A DNA stretch of 29,782 nucleotides from Mitosporidium daphniae (GCF_000760515.2 NW_013546212.1:1-29782); one strand, 5' to 3'. Shown: positions 8,967 to 22,442, counted from the stretch's first letter. Notes: a model not told the origin generated them from the sequence alone. Program-made: numbers and translations.

Positions 8967-11900
8967 TTAATACGAAAAAGGAATCTTCAGCTGCAATGCA
9001 AGTTCTGAATCTGAATGAATCCTTTTGAGATATGAAGATGTCAAAAAGCCCAATTTCTTGCAGCCGCAATGCGCATTACACTTTGACGTGCGCAAGCAAG
9101 AACGGCATGTGAATATGGTTGCGCGCAAAATTTTCATAGTTTGGGTGTATAGTGTTCCGGGCTGTTTTTTGCATCCTAGCATGACTGCAAATGCTCCAAT
9201 TCTGCACGGTTAATGAAGACATATTGCCACCTGTAAAGCCAGAGGTCGACGCTGCTTGATTTCGAAAATTTGATGCAGGATCTCTGAATAAATGAAATGA
9301 ATGTTTCTGCGATTATGATAATATGCTACTTGCGAAAAATAAATTAGATAGGCCTGAAGTAGAGATCTGGCGAGCTTTTCGCAAATCAGAAATGTATACA
9401 CAGGCCTTCAACGCGACAAGCAAAATGGACTCGAAAAAATTTACATGAACAACAAAGACACTGGAGGGGCACAAACCATCATTGAAAGATCTAAAGATAG
9501 CATGCAACTTTGGCCTAAAAGATCTGTTGATTATAAATAAAGACGCTGACCTGCGAAGAAAATCTTGGAATGAGGCCATAGGTTTTTGATGGTAAAGAAC
9601 GGTTAAGCTATCAGAAACATCTAGGATTTTGTTCAAGCGTCAACATGGTGGTACCTTTGAGGGTATTCCATCTGGAAAAATCGGATTTCACATAAAAAGG
9701 CGCTCTGCAAGAGATTGCCAACCCACACCAGGGGAAAGTATCTACTTATCAACACTTGAAGGGGCTTACCAGATTCAATGATTTTAGGATCGGCGCCAAG
9801 AAAGTCTCTTTCAGATTCAGCGAGAGCGAAATTTATGGCGGTTTTAGAAAAATTGATATGGCAGTTGTATTGAGAGAACCCTGTCAATTAGCACAATGGC
9901 AAACCTTGATGGAACTTTTTCAAGAAATGCACGGTGACATCCCTATCCAAAGAGATGCAAATGGTATCATCGACAAATCGCATTATCAGCTATCCGTATT
10001 ATTGAAGCAAACCGGTACAGTGTCGGGTCTGTTGAATGCAGCGAATTCTTTGGCATCTAAATTTGCATAGTAAATGCTAAAAATATAACAAGAGAAGAGC
10101 TACCTGCACAAAAGCGAGGAAAGGACAGATCCTTGTGGAATGCCGACCAATTGTTTGTAATATCCGTCCCCATGTATGTAAACCAAATGCTGCCTAATGT
10201 GTCTTTTAAGGACAGAAATGAGCTTTGATGTTTCCAAAAAAGAAGAGCCAAAGTTCAACTGCTGAACCACTACACAAGACTTCAATCCATTTGTAAACTG
10301 AAGCCATTCGACGGGGTCATTGACTGACGAGCCCGCAAGTGCGTTCTTGTGAAAAGCCCGCTTAAACTTGCCGGGAGCAAGAAGCTTTATGCTGGCCCAG
10401 CGAAAAAGTTTATAGCCAGAGGGTGAAGAAAACTTTATGGCCTCTTTTAACAGCTTCTGATGGCAAATGGTGTCGTAGCAAGATTTGACATCGACTTTTG
10501 CAGCAAACAGTCGACACGAAGAAGATACATTCATATTTTTCATGGTACTCCTGAACCTTTGCAGTTTGGACGATACTTCATCAAGACCGAGTACACTAAA
10601 ATCAACGCTACCAGAATTGCAATTCAATTTCTCAACATTATACCATACAAAAAAGGTACCTTTTCATATGAAAGAACAGAAAATAAATTTCCCAAAAGTT
10701 TGTAGTGATACCCAACTTCAAGCTGCACTGCAGAGCCGTTGTATGCCAATTTAGAAGCCCTCCTTCCCATATTTACAACTCCCCTTAGCTTCTTTCCATT
10801 GCCTGTCGGGACAAGGCGGAGTACAGAGGGCGCTAGCTCGTGATCTGTTTCACTAATATCCTAAAATCGATTTTCACAACACTTACCACAAGAAACGGAG
10901 AAAAAATGGCTTTCTTCAAGTCTGACAAGAACTCGGTGGACATTTTCTTCCAATCATCACAGCGGAAATAGATCACAGTATTCTTGTTGCTTCCTGCTTC
11001 TGTTATGTAGAAATTGTTCTAAAAGCCAGTTAATGGGTAAAGTTACTCTTAATAAAGCCACAACAATGTCATTAAAGATCCAAAAATAGATGCAACGAAA
11101 TAAAAGCCGAACGTGCGCAACTTCTGTAAATGGAAGATAATTTTGAGATAGAGATCGTTTTGAAAAGAATCCCCGCAGCAGGGTAACGTTTAGCCATTGA
11201 AAGTATATGTTCAAGTCGATGCATTCATATCGACGTAAATTGACAAAATGTTTCAAGGCTGATGGTAAAAATGCCCACGCATACCTTTGAAAAGTTGCCG
11301 CCTATTGAATGAATGGCCAAACAGCTTCAACGGTAGCAGCCTTAAAAGTGTTGCGCGCAAAAATAAGTAAACTTGATGGTTTGCAAGATTGCCCAAAGAA
11401 GAGGACGGCCGTTGCAGATCAACAGTTGCGCAGTATTTATCCATAAGGCTCTTGTATGGCAACTTTTGATGCCGTTTGCAAATGAGCTTCAGCTGCGAAC
11501 TGATGAATTTAAATCTCCAACTGCGCCTCTTGGTGGGGATATCTTTTGGCTCAAATATTTTTCCAAGTAAAATTCGAAGGTTTGTATCTCGCTTACATAC
11601 GGTTGAAAAATAATGTTCAGGAGGAAACCCCCATATAGGATCCACTTGGGGACGGCTTTTCGCTGCCGTTCCACTGTAAAACATAGCCCTTCGATTTATG
11701 AGAAAAGGATTCCCGCTTCCATTGCTTTTTGTGGAGAACGCTATTGGCTCCTCATAAAAAGGAACGCCTAAAATGATGGTTTACCCACAAGACTAACCGG
11801 CTATTTGTAACCAAACATCATTTGGCATTTTGAAGAACATGGAAAACTCGACCAAAAAAAAGGAAAATATTGCATCTCCAAGCCTAAGATATAGTTTGTC

Positions 11901-12354
11901 AGAGCATGCATACATTGAATGCAGCGAAGAAAATCTGCACTCGGACAAAAGAAAGGAGACTGCTGTGTTCGGATAGAACGATTCAATTGCATGTGTTCCA
12001 GAAACACTGGTGGATCCATCTTTCAGCTAAAATAAACCAATATGATGCCCACAAATCGGAATCCAAGTGTCAGCACCGAAAACGATGATTTGTAGGGTTT
12101 TGACGCACTTTTTCTCTCACGCCCAAGCAACACGCCAATGGAGTGCATAATGACCTTTTCTTAGTTGCAAGGCATACCTCATGCAGAGACATCTCGACTA
12201 GCCCCAGCGTACAGCCAAGAGACGCAAAAACGGCCAAATTGGCACTTTTCCACCCGAGCATTAAATCTGGAAATTCTGTGCACATCGATACATTGAAGAG
12301 CTTTGCCATCACGTCATTTATTGTGCCCGAAAAAGGAAAGCACAGTGTAATCAT
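8967..12354 (-). CDS. TERT: Telomerase reverse transcriptase
   Basis: Twelve exons join in consistent phase: 12026-11798, 11767-11285, 11258-11047, 11018-10887, 10860-10660, 10630-10104, 10076-10019, 9989-9905, 9880-9655, 9607-9330, 9306-9231 and 9201-8967 (913 residues). Introns are 30, 26, 28, 26, 29, 27, 29, 24, 47, 23 and 29 nt, plus 26 nt at 12052-12027. An N-terminal part runs upstream to about ATG 12354; its internal splice junction (about 12290-12110) is unresolved. Domains in order: TEN (SVLTLGFRF, ESFYPNTAV, LQIAGVPFYEE), TRBD with CP/QFP (LFGHSFNRRQLF, LRRYECIDL) and T motif (NNFYITE, VIYFRCDDW), then RT motifs 1-2 (LRLVPTGNGKKLRGVVNMG), A (KVDVKSCYDT), B' (GIPQGSVLSS), C (RFVDDT), D and the C-terminal thumb (SVDLWLYRIGAF). 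Catalytic aspartates of A and C are intact. It extends telomeres in the nucleus. The start is 33 bp below the septin stop. Confidence 0.95.
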
Positions 12355-12387
12355 ACAGAAGATTTTAATTTTTATTCAACGGCCGAA

Positions 12388-13720
12388 TTAATTGATTTCC
12401 TCATCAATTGCAACTTTGTTCTCCTAAAAGGAAGGATCAGCTTGGCCCTCAATGTTTACCTGGATGTAAAATTTGGCCAACTTTTTGGCGGAAGAAATCA
12501 TTTTGGCTTTAATATCGTCGCTATCGGCAGGCAGCTCCTTGAATTCTTGACGCGACAGCTTTTCAGTACGATATGTTTCATAAAGGATATCGGATATATT
12601 TTCCTTCAATTCTTCCATAAATTGTCTACATAGTTAAGCGCGGATGATATGCTACTACCCTAACAAAATGGCCTTAAGCTTGGGAAAATCCGAGTGTTCC
12701 GGATTATCCGCTACATGTTAGAGACGATGTTTGAAATACTTTCAACAAATCCCCAAGGCAATTGACGACCTCTTCGGATGCCATTTGACTTTGAGATGCC
12801 GATATATTCGGGCTCCGCTCCAACGATGGCAAATGGCAAATATTGCTGCAATGATTAGCACTGTTTGGATGGGTACCTTTGCGTTTTCCTTGAATTGAAT
12901 AACATCTGACTCGTCAAAATCATGTGGCTCAAACTCATAAATTGGAATGTGATATTTTTTTATATCTGATATGACCTGCCCATAAAAAATGGAAATTACC
13001 TGTTGTTTGAAGGAAAGCAATTCGGAACGCGTAAGCGCATCTGACTTTGCAATCACAGGGATGATATTGACTCTCTTCCCAACCGACTTCATCAGAAGAA
13101 TATCAAGATCCTTTAGCCTACATGATAATGGTAAATTTGCTGCACATTTACCCATGGCCAGTGGGCGCGATAAAATACAAGAGCACATGAACTCGCGAAT
13201 CCTCGTACTTCCTAATTCGATTTATTCGCGATTCCTCTGCCAGGAACTTGTCGTATTGCTCCTCAATATATTCAAGAATGGTAGCGCATCTAGGCCATTA
13301 TTTAATATTGTGTTTTTACCCTTGTGAATTGCTAAGCGACTCCCCAAACCCGGGAGTATCGATAATCGTAATGTTCAGTTTTTTTGAGCTCTGGTCTGAC
13401 TCTGCAACGTCAAGGTCAAAGACAATACACACATACCATACAAATACGGAACAAATCGGACGGGCTCGATCCTCTCCAAATCCAGGTCTATTTCAGCGTC
13501 TTCGCGGGGCGGGATAACAATCGAATCAAATAGCGTATTGATGAACGTGGCTTTTCCGAGGCCAGATTGTCCTTGGAAGTATAAAAATTGCACATACCAA
13601 CTATCATCATCGTAAAGTGTATTGTTTTCTTTGAGAAGGACTTGCGAGCAGACAGCATAGGATTGGAGGCGTTCTGCGGATAATGTGACCCATGCATACC
13701 TCAATGATGTCTTTGGTCAT
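12388..13720 (-). CDS. Septin GTP-binding cytoskeletal protein
   Basis: Eleven exons (13720-13700, 13673-13598, 13571-13437, 13401-13320, 13289-13152, 13117-13000, 12975-12877, 12845-12740, 12710-12659, 12625-12460, 12423-12388) with introns of 26, 26, 35, 30, 34, 24, 31, 29, 33 and 36 nt encode 342 residues in consistent phase. Septins polymerise into filaments and rings at division sites and membranes. Seen in order: a short basic segment RKSFSKKTIHFTMMIVG, P-loop GQSGLGKATF, G3 DTPGFGES, the YIEEQYDKFLAEE and DSRVHVLLYFIAPTGHGL blocks, G4 AKSD, and the septin unique element ending in RTEKL. There is little or no C-terminal coiled coil after it (about 35 residues), so this resembles short, Cdc10-like septins; the subgroup is not certain. 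The P-loop has Ala in place of the usual Ser/Thr after GK. The 24-nt intron 12999-12976 is stopless and in frame. Confidence 0.93.
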
Positions 13721-13784
13721 TTCTTCTTAATTATCCAAACTTTCAGGATCAGTATTTTTAACCAGACCCTTTTTCTAATATTGA

Positions 13785-14056
13785 TCAGACTGCTTGGCAA
13801 CGGAAATTGGGCGTACCCTTTCCCCGTTCCAAGTAAATTTTTCTATTTTCAATTTTATTTTCATTCCAAAATTGGTTTTTGTTTGCACCGTAAATGGTAC
13901 TTGTAAGCTTTTGAGCTAACCAAAGCGCAATCTGCTCTCCATTGTATTTTTTCTCGCAGATAAGGAGCAAAAGGGTCTTTTCTAAATGCACTCCCTTTCT
14001 TAACGGCTAAAAAATCGAGTATCCACTTTTTACAGGTAAAAATTCATCAGAGCCAT
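13785..14056 (-). CDS. Candidate small two-exon protein, function unknown
   Basis: Exons 14056-14034 and 13998-13785 joined by a 35-nt GTAAAA..AAG intron give a 78-residue reading frame starting MALMNFYLKGVHLEKTLLLL and ending at TGA 13787-13785. It has a leucine-rich helix-like N-terminal half (with ICEKKYNGEQIALWLAQKL) and a basic, asparagine-rich second half. The intron resembles others in the window and the second exon uses codons like its neighbours, but I recognise no family. It lies 64 bp upstream of the septin start on the same strand and could be the last exons of a longer gene reaching into 14057-14921. Confidence 0.4.
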
Positions 14057-14921
14057 TGGGAGGCTATTAAAGTCCCATGCAGTCGGTTCCTAGGCGCGTG
14101 AAGCCGCCTGAAGCTAGTGCAGACCTTACTGGAACGGAGATTTTTTTAATACTAGAGATGAAGAATAATAAATATAAAGATATCGCCATTATCCCATTCC
14201 ACCCCGGTGGATGCTATATGCAGCAAGATTTTGATTTGTGTCCGCTTGCATGGCTTACCAAATATTATCCAACGTTTGACTGTTTCCTTAAGCTCTACAA
14301 CGACTCCTTTGCTTGCTTGCCAAATATCCTGCATGTGCCATTGTTTAGGCCAACTTTTTAATTTATTTTGGCATCAGAGTAAGAGACCACAAATTGGGGA
14401 GAATTTTTTTATCGCTTCAAAGTACTTGGCACGTGTTCTTTTTCATGCTACCATTGGGGATCGGTGTTTCTCGAGATATTCCTACTTTTGCCATCAAAAC
14501 CTTGGTATATTTCGCGACAAACTTCGTATATTGGGCACAAGCTTTACATTTCACTATTTTTGATGTCCAGTTGTACCCTACGCCTTATATGCACAATCAA
14601 AATGTAACCACAAAAGAGGCGTTGTGCTCAAAATTGAAACATACGCATAATGCCAGGCCAAACACAATGCTGTGTCGATACAATAGAGAAGGCAAAATTA
14701 GCCAGTGTTTTTTGTATATATGTGGACCAAAAAATCTCGATACTCATTGAAAATAGATTTTTCTGCAAAAAATCCCAATTCCATGTGCTGCTGACATTTG
14801 AAATCCCCAGTATTGCATTTAAAAATTAAATTATAATTACTGTAATTTGCAAAGTGCAAAATAGTGGCAATCATGTTGATAATCAGATTTTTCATATTAA
14901 TTTGGTCGGGGTTCATCTCTA
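14057..14921. other. Stretch without a confident gene
   Basis: This 865-bp AT-rich stretch between the small candidate gene and proline dehydrogenase contains only weak coding signals. On the minus strand an exon pair 14334-14240/14194-14152 can be joined by a 45-nt GTAAGC..TAG intron (giving LKETVKRWIIFAS). A 95-codon frame, 14985-14698, contains MNPDQINMKNLIINMI but runs antisense into the proline dehydrogenase start. On the plus strand there are frames at 14077-14361 and 14394-14750. None matches a family I know. It may hold a fast-evolving gene, promoters or a non-coding RNA. Confidence 0.4.
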
Positions 14922-16586
14922 ATGAAAATCTCGCCTTTTCGATCACTGTCATCAGTAGGTCTTCGGCCATCCAATCATAAGGCATTTAAGATCAATTGTG
15001 ATACGAATACCCTTCTCTCCTCTTATAAGAATGTTTCAATAGGCAACCTTTTACTCGCTAACATGGTATTAAAGGCATGCCAAACCTCATGGATCACATC
15101 GAAAATGGCTCCAATATATGTCAAATATGCACTGAGTTATCCCTCTCTTTTTGTCCCTCTAAATGTAATCGTGAAAAAATCTTTTTTTCAGCATTTTTGT
15201 GGAGGATCTACTAATGAGGAAATCTCGCGAACCACTAAGCGATTGTCAGAAAATGGAGTAGGAAGTATCTTGGATCCAGCAATGGAAGAAGATCTCAAAG
15301 AAATTGACTTATTTCCGGAGGATAGGATCCTCCCACAGCTTAGCAACTCTGCCTCATCTATCTTTGATGCAGACGTAATGAACCAAAGAAAAATGGTCAT
15401 TCAAAACTTGATTAATGCTGCCGCCATACCGGCTACGCAGCTGTCTGCTGGAAGCAATTCTGATATGACTAAATTTGTCGCCCTTAAGCTAACATGTATG
15501 GTTCCAACGGGGCTTTTATATTTGTTAACCTCATCTCTGGATTTTCTGATCTCAAAATTGGAAGGAAATGATGGTGTGAAATCGCTACACGACTTTGGAA
15601 TTAAATTGCCCAATCAAAGTGGAGACCATCAGACAATTGCAGAGCTAAAAAAGGAAATCACTAAAATCCAACGCAAATATCCGAACATGTCGGCGCGCAA
15701 TTTAGTGTTTTCCGCTTTGCATCCCGAACTTGTTCTCAAATTTTATTCAGAAATTTACCTCCCTATCCACGGACATGCAAAAGTTATGAACGAATCCGAT
15801 TATAAGAATCTGCAGCAATCCCTAATCAACAGTATGGCCTTCTGCAGGGATATATTTGAATTTGCTGCGAAAAAGTCTATCTCAATCATGGTTGATGCTG
15901 AGCAAACTTACTTCCAAACAGCCATTCATTACCTGACTTTTGTGATTGCCAAGGAGGCCCCCTTACTGCGAGACAAGCCTGTTCTTTTTGGAACTTATCA
16001 AATGTATCTCAAAAATGGATTTACTTCCCTTCAGCAAGACCACCAGCTGTATTATATGTACAAATTGCCGTTTGCCCTTAAGGTTGTTCGTGGGGCGTAT
16101 ATGCAATCCGAATCTGCGCGAGCATTGAGCTTCGGATTATCCTCTCCCATTAACGATTCGATCTCCAAGACGCATGAAGATTATTCTAAGGCCATCGACC
16201 TGCTTTTGAATGCTATTCAAAATAATGGCGAAAGCACGGCGGCCTTTTTTGCAACCCACAATGTCGAGAGCATTGAAAAAATTCTTTCCCAGGTTGATCC
16301 AGAAGCCCAAGGAAATAAAGTAATGATTGGCCAGCTCCTTGGAATGGCCGATCATTTAACATTTTCTATTGCAAATTCCGATTTGGCAATTCCTTATAAA
16401 TATGTGCCTGTGGGTACTGTAGAAGAAGTGTTGCCGTATCTACTTCGAAGAGCACAAGAGAATTCATCCCTATTCGGAAGGGCGACAGATGAACGCAACC
16501 AAATAAAAACGGTTATCTCGGAGAGGATTAAGAATCTTTTGTCTTCTCCATTTTTGAAAACAACGGTCTCTGGTAACACCACGTGA
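14922..16586 (+). CDS. PUT1: Proline dehydrogenase (mitochondrial)
   Basis: An intronless frame of 554 residues. Proline dehydrogenase is the FAD enzyme of the mitochondrial inner membrane that oxidises proline to pyrroline-5-carboxylate and feeds electrons to ubiquinone. The C-terminal half has the family motifs: FAAKKSISIMVDAEQTY, KVVRGAYMQSE (about residues 387-397), FFATHNVESI (about 440-450), IGQLLGMADHL and YVPVGTVEEVLPYLLRRAQE followed by NSS (about 490-515). The N terminus, MKISPFRSLSSVGLRPSNHK, is rich in Ser, Arg and Lys with no acidic residues, as in mitochondrial presequences, which supports this start. Its presence implies functional mitochondrial metabolism, unlike in classical microsporidia. 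The gene is convergent with MCM7 (117 bp between stops). The lack of introns contrasts with its neighbours. Confidence 0.94.
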   Translation: MKISPFRSLSSVGLRPSNHKAFKINCDTNTLLSSYKNVSIGNLLLANMVLKACQTSWITSKMAPIYVKYALSYPSLFVPLNVIVKKSFFQHFCGGSTNEEISRTTKRLSENGVGSILDPAMEEDLKEIDLFPEDRILPQLSNSASSIFDADVMNQRKMVIQNLINAAAIPATQLSAGSNSDMTKFVALKLTCMVPTGLLYLLTSSLDFLISKLEGNDGVKSLHDFGIKLPNQSGDHQTIAELKKEITKIQRKYPNMSARNLVFSALHPELVLKFYSEIYLPIHGHAKVMNESDYKNLQQSLINSMAFCRDIFEFAAKKSISIMVDAEQTYFQTAIHYLTFVIAKEAPLLRDKPVLFGTYQMYLKNGFTSLQQDHQLYYMYKLPFALKVVRGAYMQSESARALSFGLSSPINDSISKTHEDYSKAIDLLLNAIQNNGESTAAFFATHNVESIEKILSQVDPEAQGNKVMIGQLLGMADHLTFSIANSDLAIPYKYVPVGTVEEVLPYLLRRAQENSSLFGRATDERNQIKTVISERIKNLLSSPFLKTTVSGNTT

Positions 16587-16703
16587 AGACCCAAATTTTG
16601 GTTAAACAGCGAAATTTAAATAAACTTTTTGGTAAAATGCTCGGAAGTGCACTAATGTTGGCATTGGATTTGTAAAATTTGGCGTGTTCTGATTATTTAT
16701 GGG

Positions 16704-19395
<2,692 letters not shown>

Positions 19396-19499
19396 AATCA
19401 ATATAAATTAGTTGGGCAACAGAAATCGGATTTGAAAATAATCAAATTATCAATTACTAGCATATAAATTTTATATTCCTTGTGTCGAGAATTCTAATT

Positions 19500-19572
19500 G
19501 GGGAACTAGCTCAAATGGTAGAGCGAGCGCTTCGCATGCGTTAGGCACTGGGTTCGATTCCCAGGTTCTCCA
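19500..19572 (+). tRNA. tRNA-Ala (anticodon CGC)
   Basis: This 73-nt segment forms a full cloverleaf: acceptor GGGGAAC/GTTCTCC with the G3-T70 wobble pair that marks alanine tRNAs, D arm TAGCTCAAATGGTAGAGC, anticodon loop TTCGCAT with anticodon CGC (codon GCG), and T arm CTGGGTTCGATTCCCAG; the discriminator is A. No intron. It lies between the divergent MCM7 and SPT20 starts. Confidence 0.97.
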
Positions 19573-19578
19573 TTTTTT
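19573..19578 (+). terminator. Pol III T-run after tRNA-Ala
   Basis: Six T residues follow the discriminator base directly, consistent with RNA polymerase III termination. Confidence 0.7.
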
Positions 19579-19642
19579 AAATAGAAATTTCGAGTCCAAT
19601 TTGTAATGTGAGCCCATTTGTAAACATTTTAGGGGCGCTACC

Positions 19643-21500
19643 ATGGCATCTTCAACAAAAAAGCCACATTCAAAGCGCCTTCTTCATCGATATTTACGTT
19701 CCCAAATCCCCTCTCAGCAAATATCATCGTTTTCGCAGTGTTCTTTTAACCAGCTCATTGACAATACTGAGGAATTTGACGATGACGATATTTTGAAACA
19801 ACAAGTTCCCGTTATCGATCACTCAACCCCAAATGTGATGTATGCCATTGATGCTCTTAACGCGATGTATCCTGACCTTATCAAAAAGCGCAAAGATATT
19901 CCACCGCATTTCGTTGAAACCTCGAATGCAACTCCTCAACTTGTATGCAGGTGTATTTTGATTATCTTGTAGGAGAAGCATATCTTACCCAATAAGCTAC
20001 CTCTTAAAAGCAGATTTATTGAACATCGATTCAAAGACTATAAGCATAGTAACCCGTATTTTCTTTTTTATTTGATAAGAAATTTTCTCATGGGCATTTT
20101 CACTTTCTTGATAAGTTCAAGGATATTTTCCCGGCCTTTGTATTGCGATTGTATCCCTTTGCCATTTTAATTGATGGATGCGAGGCGCCCCTATTGCTTT
20201 CAAGTTACGAAAGCCAGGTGCTGTGGCTTTCTTATTTTAGGAATTTTTAGAGTGGATTGATAATGGTCACCTTCATCCCTCCCTGCTTCCAATTATCAGA
20301 GACAGGCAAGTTCCATTTTATGATGGATCGATTGTAATAGAAATCCACGATTATCGAATGGCGTCTTTGCTGTCAAATGGAGCCAGCCAAGCGCCATTTT
20401 GCAGCGGTGGAAAATCTCTCCTCTCAGACCACCCGGAAATACATCGAGTATTGTTAAGGCCAAATGAGGCTTCCATTGCTGCAGATATCCAGATGTATTT
20501 GGATTCAACGTTGGGAGAAGGTCTTTGGTCAGATGAACAGTATATTGAGCTAGAAAAGGGCATAAGGGTACCGCTTATTATCTCATTTCGATTGATTTTT
20601 CTCGCATATATGCGTGTTCTTTTTTCGCTTTTTGGTTTCCCATCTTATTGATAGAACACTACCTCATTGACCCTTTGCCTTGATCCATCCCCGGGCGTCT
20701 TTCAAATCATCAACTTTATCAGATTACAAGGAGGAAAATACAAGATCCTCAGAGATGAACCATCTGTACGTGCTAAGAAGTTTCGACAATATGAAGCCAA
20801 TCAGAAGAGCACTGGAGCTCTTTTAACATCAGGCTCAGCACTCTCCAAATCAATTTCGGACTCGGTTTTGTCGGAAAATTCAAATGGGCTATTATCCCAA
20901 TTTGACCAAGGCCACCAATCCACATCTGCCTTAGATCAACGGCTATTTGGCTTACCGACCGTCTCGCTGTAAATTTCATCCTCTGATGCATAGATTTGGA
21001 CACTACTCGATCATTGAAAACCTTCGCAAGATAAAATATATTCGCAATTTGGAGACCTTTTCTGGGCTTGATTCCAGAACCGGAAATTCGGAAATCAGCA
21101 ATTACCGCTCCAGTATGCCCTGCTGTTCCCTGTAACCCTTAGATTTTAACATTCCCCTCCAAAAGATATATCGCACCGTGCGTCTTGTCAGGGATCCGCC
21201 AGGTAATTAATTTGATTTATTTCGGCAGATCCTCCGATGAATTACACAATCAACGTCATTGCAAACAACGAAAACCAACCAGAAGTTATCCTTAGATTTG
21301 GGGCCTCTCAAGACCGCTCCGATAAAGGCGGAGAAACCGTTATATTTAGACTGGCTAGCCCCCACCTGATTGAAACATATATGCTTTCCGTGAAGGCTCT
21401 CATTATAATCCAAGATGCACGTATGAAGATCACCTGTGATCTCACAAATCCAGCTGCATATCAGTATTTCTTTCATCGTCCAAGTAGAGTAATCGATTAA
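19643..21500 (+). CDS. SPT20: Spt20-like SAGA complex subunit
   Basis: Exons 19643-19950, 19973-20048, 20080-20217, 20241-20567, 20655-20968, 20994-21112, 21143-21202 and 21229-21500 give 537 residues; introns are 22, 31, 23, 87, 25, 30 and 26 nt. Spt20 holds together the SAGA histone acetyltransferase coactivator in the nucleus. The Spt20 domain is visible in exons 3-5: LRLYPFAILIDG, a FLEWIDNGHLHPSLLP segment, VPFYDGSIVIEIHDYR, HRVLLRPNEASIAADI and LCLDPSPGVFQIIN, in the family order. The later exons (YRTVRLVRDPPDPPMNYTIN, ENQPEVILRFGAS) join in phase and I take them as its C-terminal domain, though I am less sure of their family identity. The first intron could instead be 30 nt (19943-19972), but only the 22-nt version keeps phase with exon 3. 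The 87-nt intron is the longest in the window. Confidence 0.8.
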
Positions 21501-21629
21501 TGACTATGTGATGGCAAACACCGCGCCAGCCCCATCTATCGGGTCGTCACATAATTTTAGCAATTTTTTAAATAAATTTCAAATTAACTGGTCTAGAAAT
21601 TACTTTTGACTTTGCTTTTTTTGTTATTT

Positions 21630-22442
21630 ATGGATGCTTGTTTGAACCCTCCGAACATTAAGGTTGATTGTTCAAGCTGCTTAAAGCGGGCACATAATCA
21701 AGATGAACTGTTGGTTGAGAACGAGAAGCTCAAAACTATCGTCTGTAATCTCGAATCTCGTCTGCGGACAAGAGAGAACACCACAAAATTATTAATGAAC
21801 ACCTTCCAAATTCTGCAAAAAAGGGAATCGGAAATCAGGGAGCTGAAAACTAAAATCTCCTCTTTGGAAAATAACGAGTCCCATATTGCTTTAAAGTCAA
21901 AGCTCCAGTACGTCCAATCGCTAAATCTGAGTCTTCAAGAAGAACTTTCTCGCTCGGCCTCCATGAATGCTCGATTGGAGGACGCCAAGGCAGAGATAAG
22001 TCGTCTCACGCAGTCCTTGTCATCAAATAAGAGACACACCCATGCAAATCATTTACCTTTATCCCAGGAAGATCTCCCTCGTAGAGGGATCAAGAGGTTT
22101 TTGAGCGGCTCTCACAGTAATAATCGGCTGCAAGAGCTTGATTCGATGCCCTTTGTGTCAGATGCTCTCCAGCCTCAAGATAGTGTAGAATCCACACCTC
22201 GACAAGGAATGCCAAAGGTTCTTATCCCCGCATCTCCAATGTATGAGAATGATTTAAACTACAATCTTGTGCTTTCTGACAACGACTTTTCTATCTTTTC
22301 AGAGGAAATGGCGGATGTCCTCAGTTCCATGTGTTAAATCAATTCACAGGATTTATCTGCTGTTGACGTGCTAGCTCTTTATTTATTTGCTGAAGAAATG
22401 ATTGAAGCCATCAGTCACCTTGCATCAATATTAAATTGCTAG
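21630..22442 (+). CDS. Coiled-coil protein, function unknown
   Basis: Exons 21630-22316 and 22350-22442, joined by a 33-nt GT..CAG intron, encode 259 residues. Without the splice the frame would end at 22335-22337, but the downstream exon (DLSAVDVLALYLFAEEM) has clear coding character and keeps phase. After a CSSC pair, residues about 25-125 form a long heptad-rich coiled coil (ENEKLKTIVCNLESRLRTRE, then EIRELKTKISSLENN and LNLSLQEELS). A low-complexity, serine- and proline-containing middle and an acidic C-terminal part follow. The ENxxLKxxxxxLExRL pattern is reminiscent of the CM1 motif of centrosomin/Spc110/Mto1-type microtubule-nucleation factors but too weak to assign. It lies between SPT20 and the 5S gene. 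Confidence 0.7.

Noticed and set aside
10100-10627. Reverse transcriptase frame suggesting a retrotransposon
   Set aside because: Flanking exons carry TEN, CP/QFP and T motifs found only in telomerase; no endonuclease, RNase H, gag or terminal repeats are present.
13290-13320. Apparent frameshift in septin after the DTPGFG motif
   Set aside because: Careful recount shows GGG at the exon end; splicing 13319-13290 gives SNSQGCATIL in frame.
21606-21629. Upstream extension of the coiled-coil protein with a hydrophobic start
   Set aside because: It begins with TTG, not ATG; the first methionine codon is at 21630.
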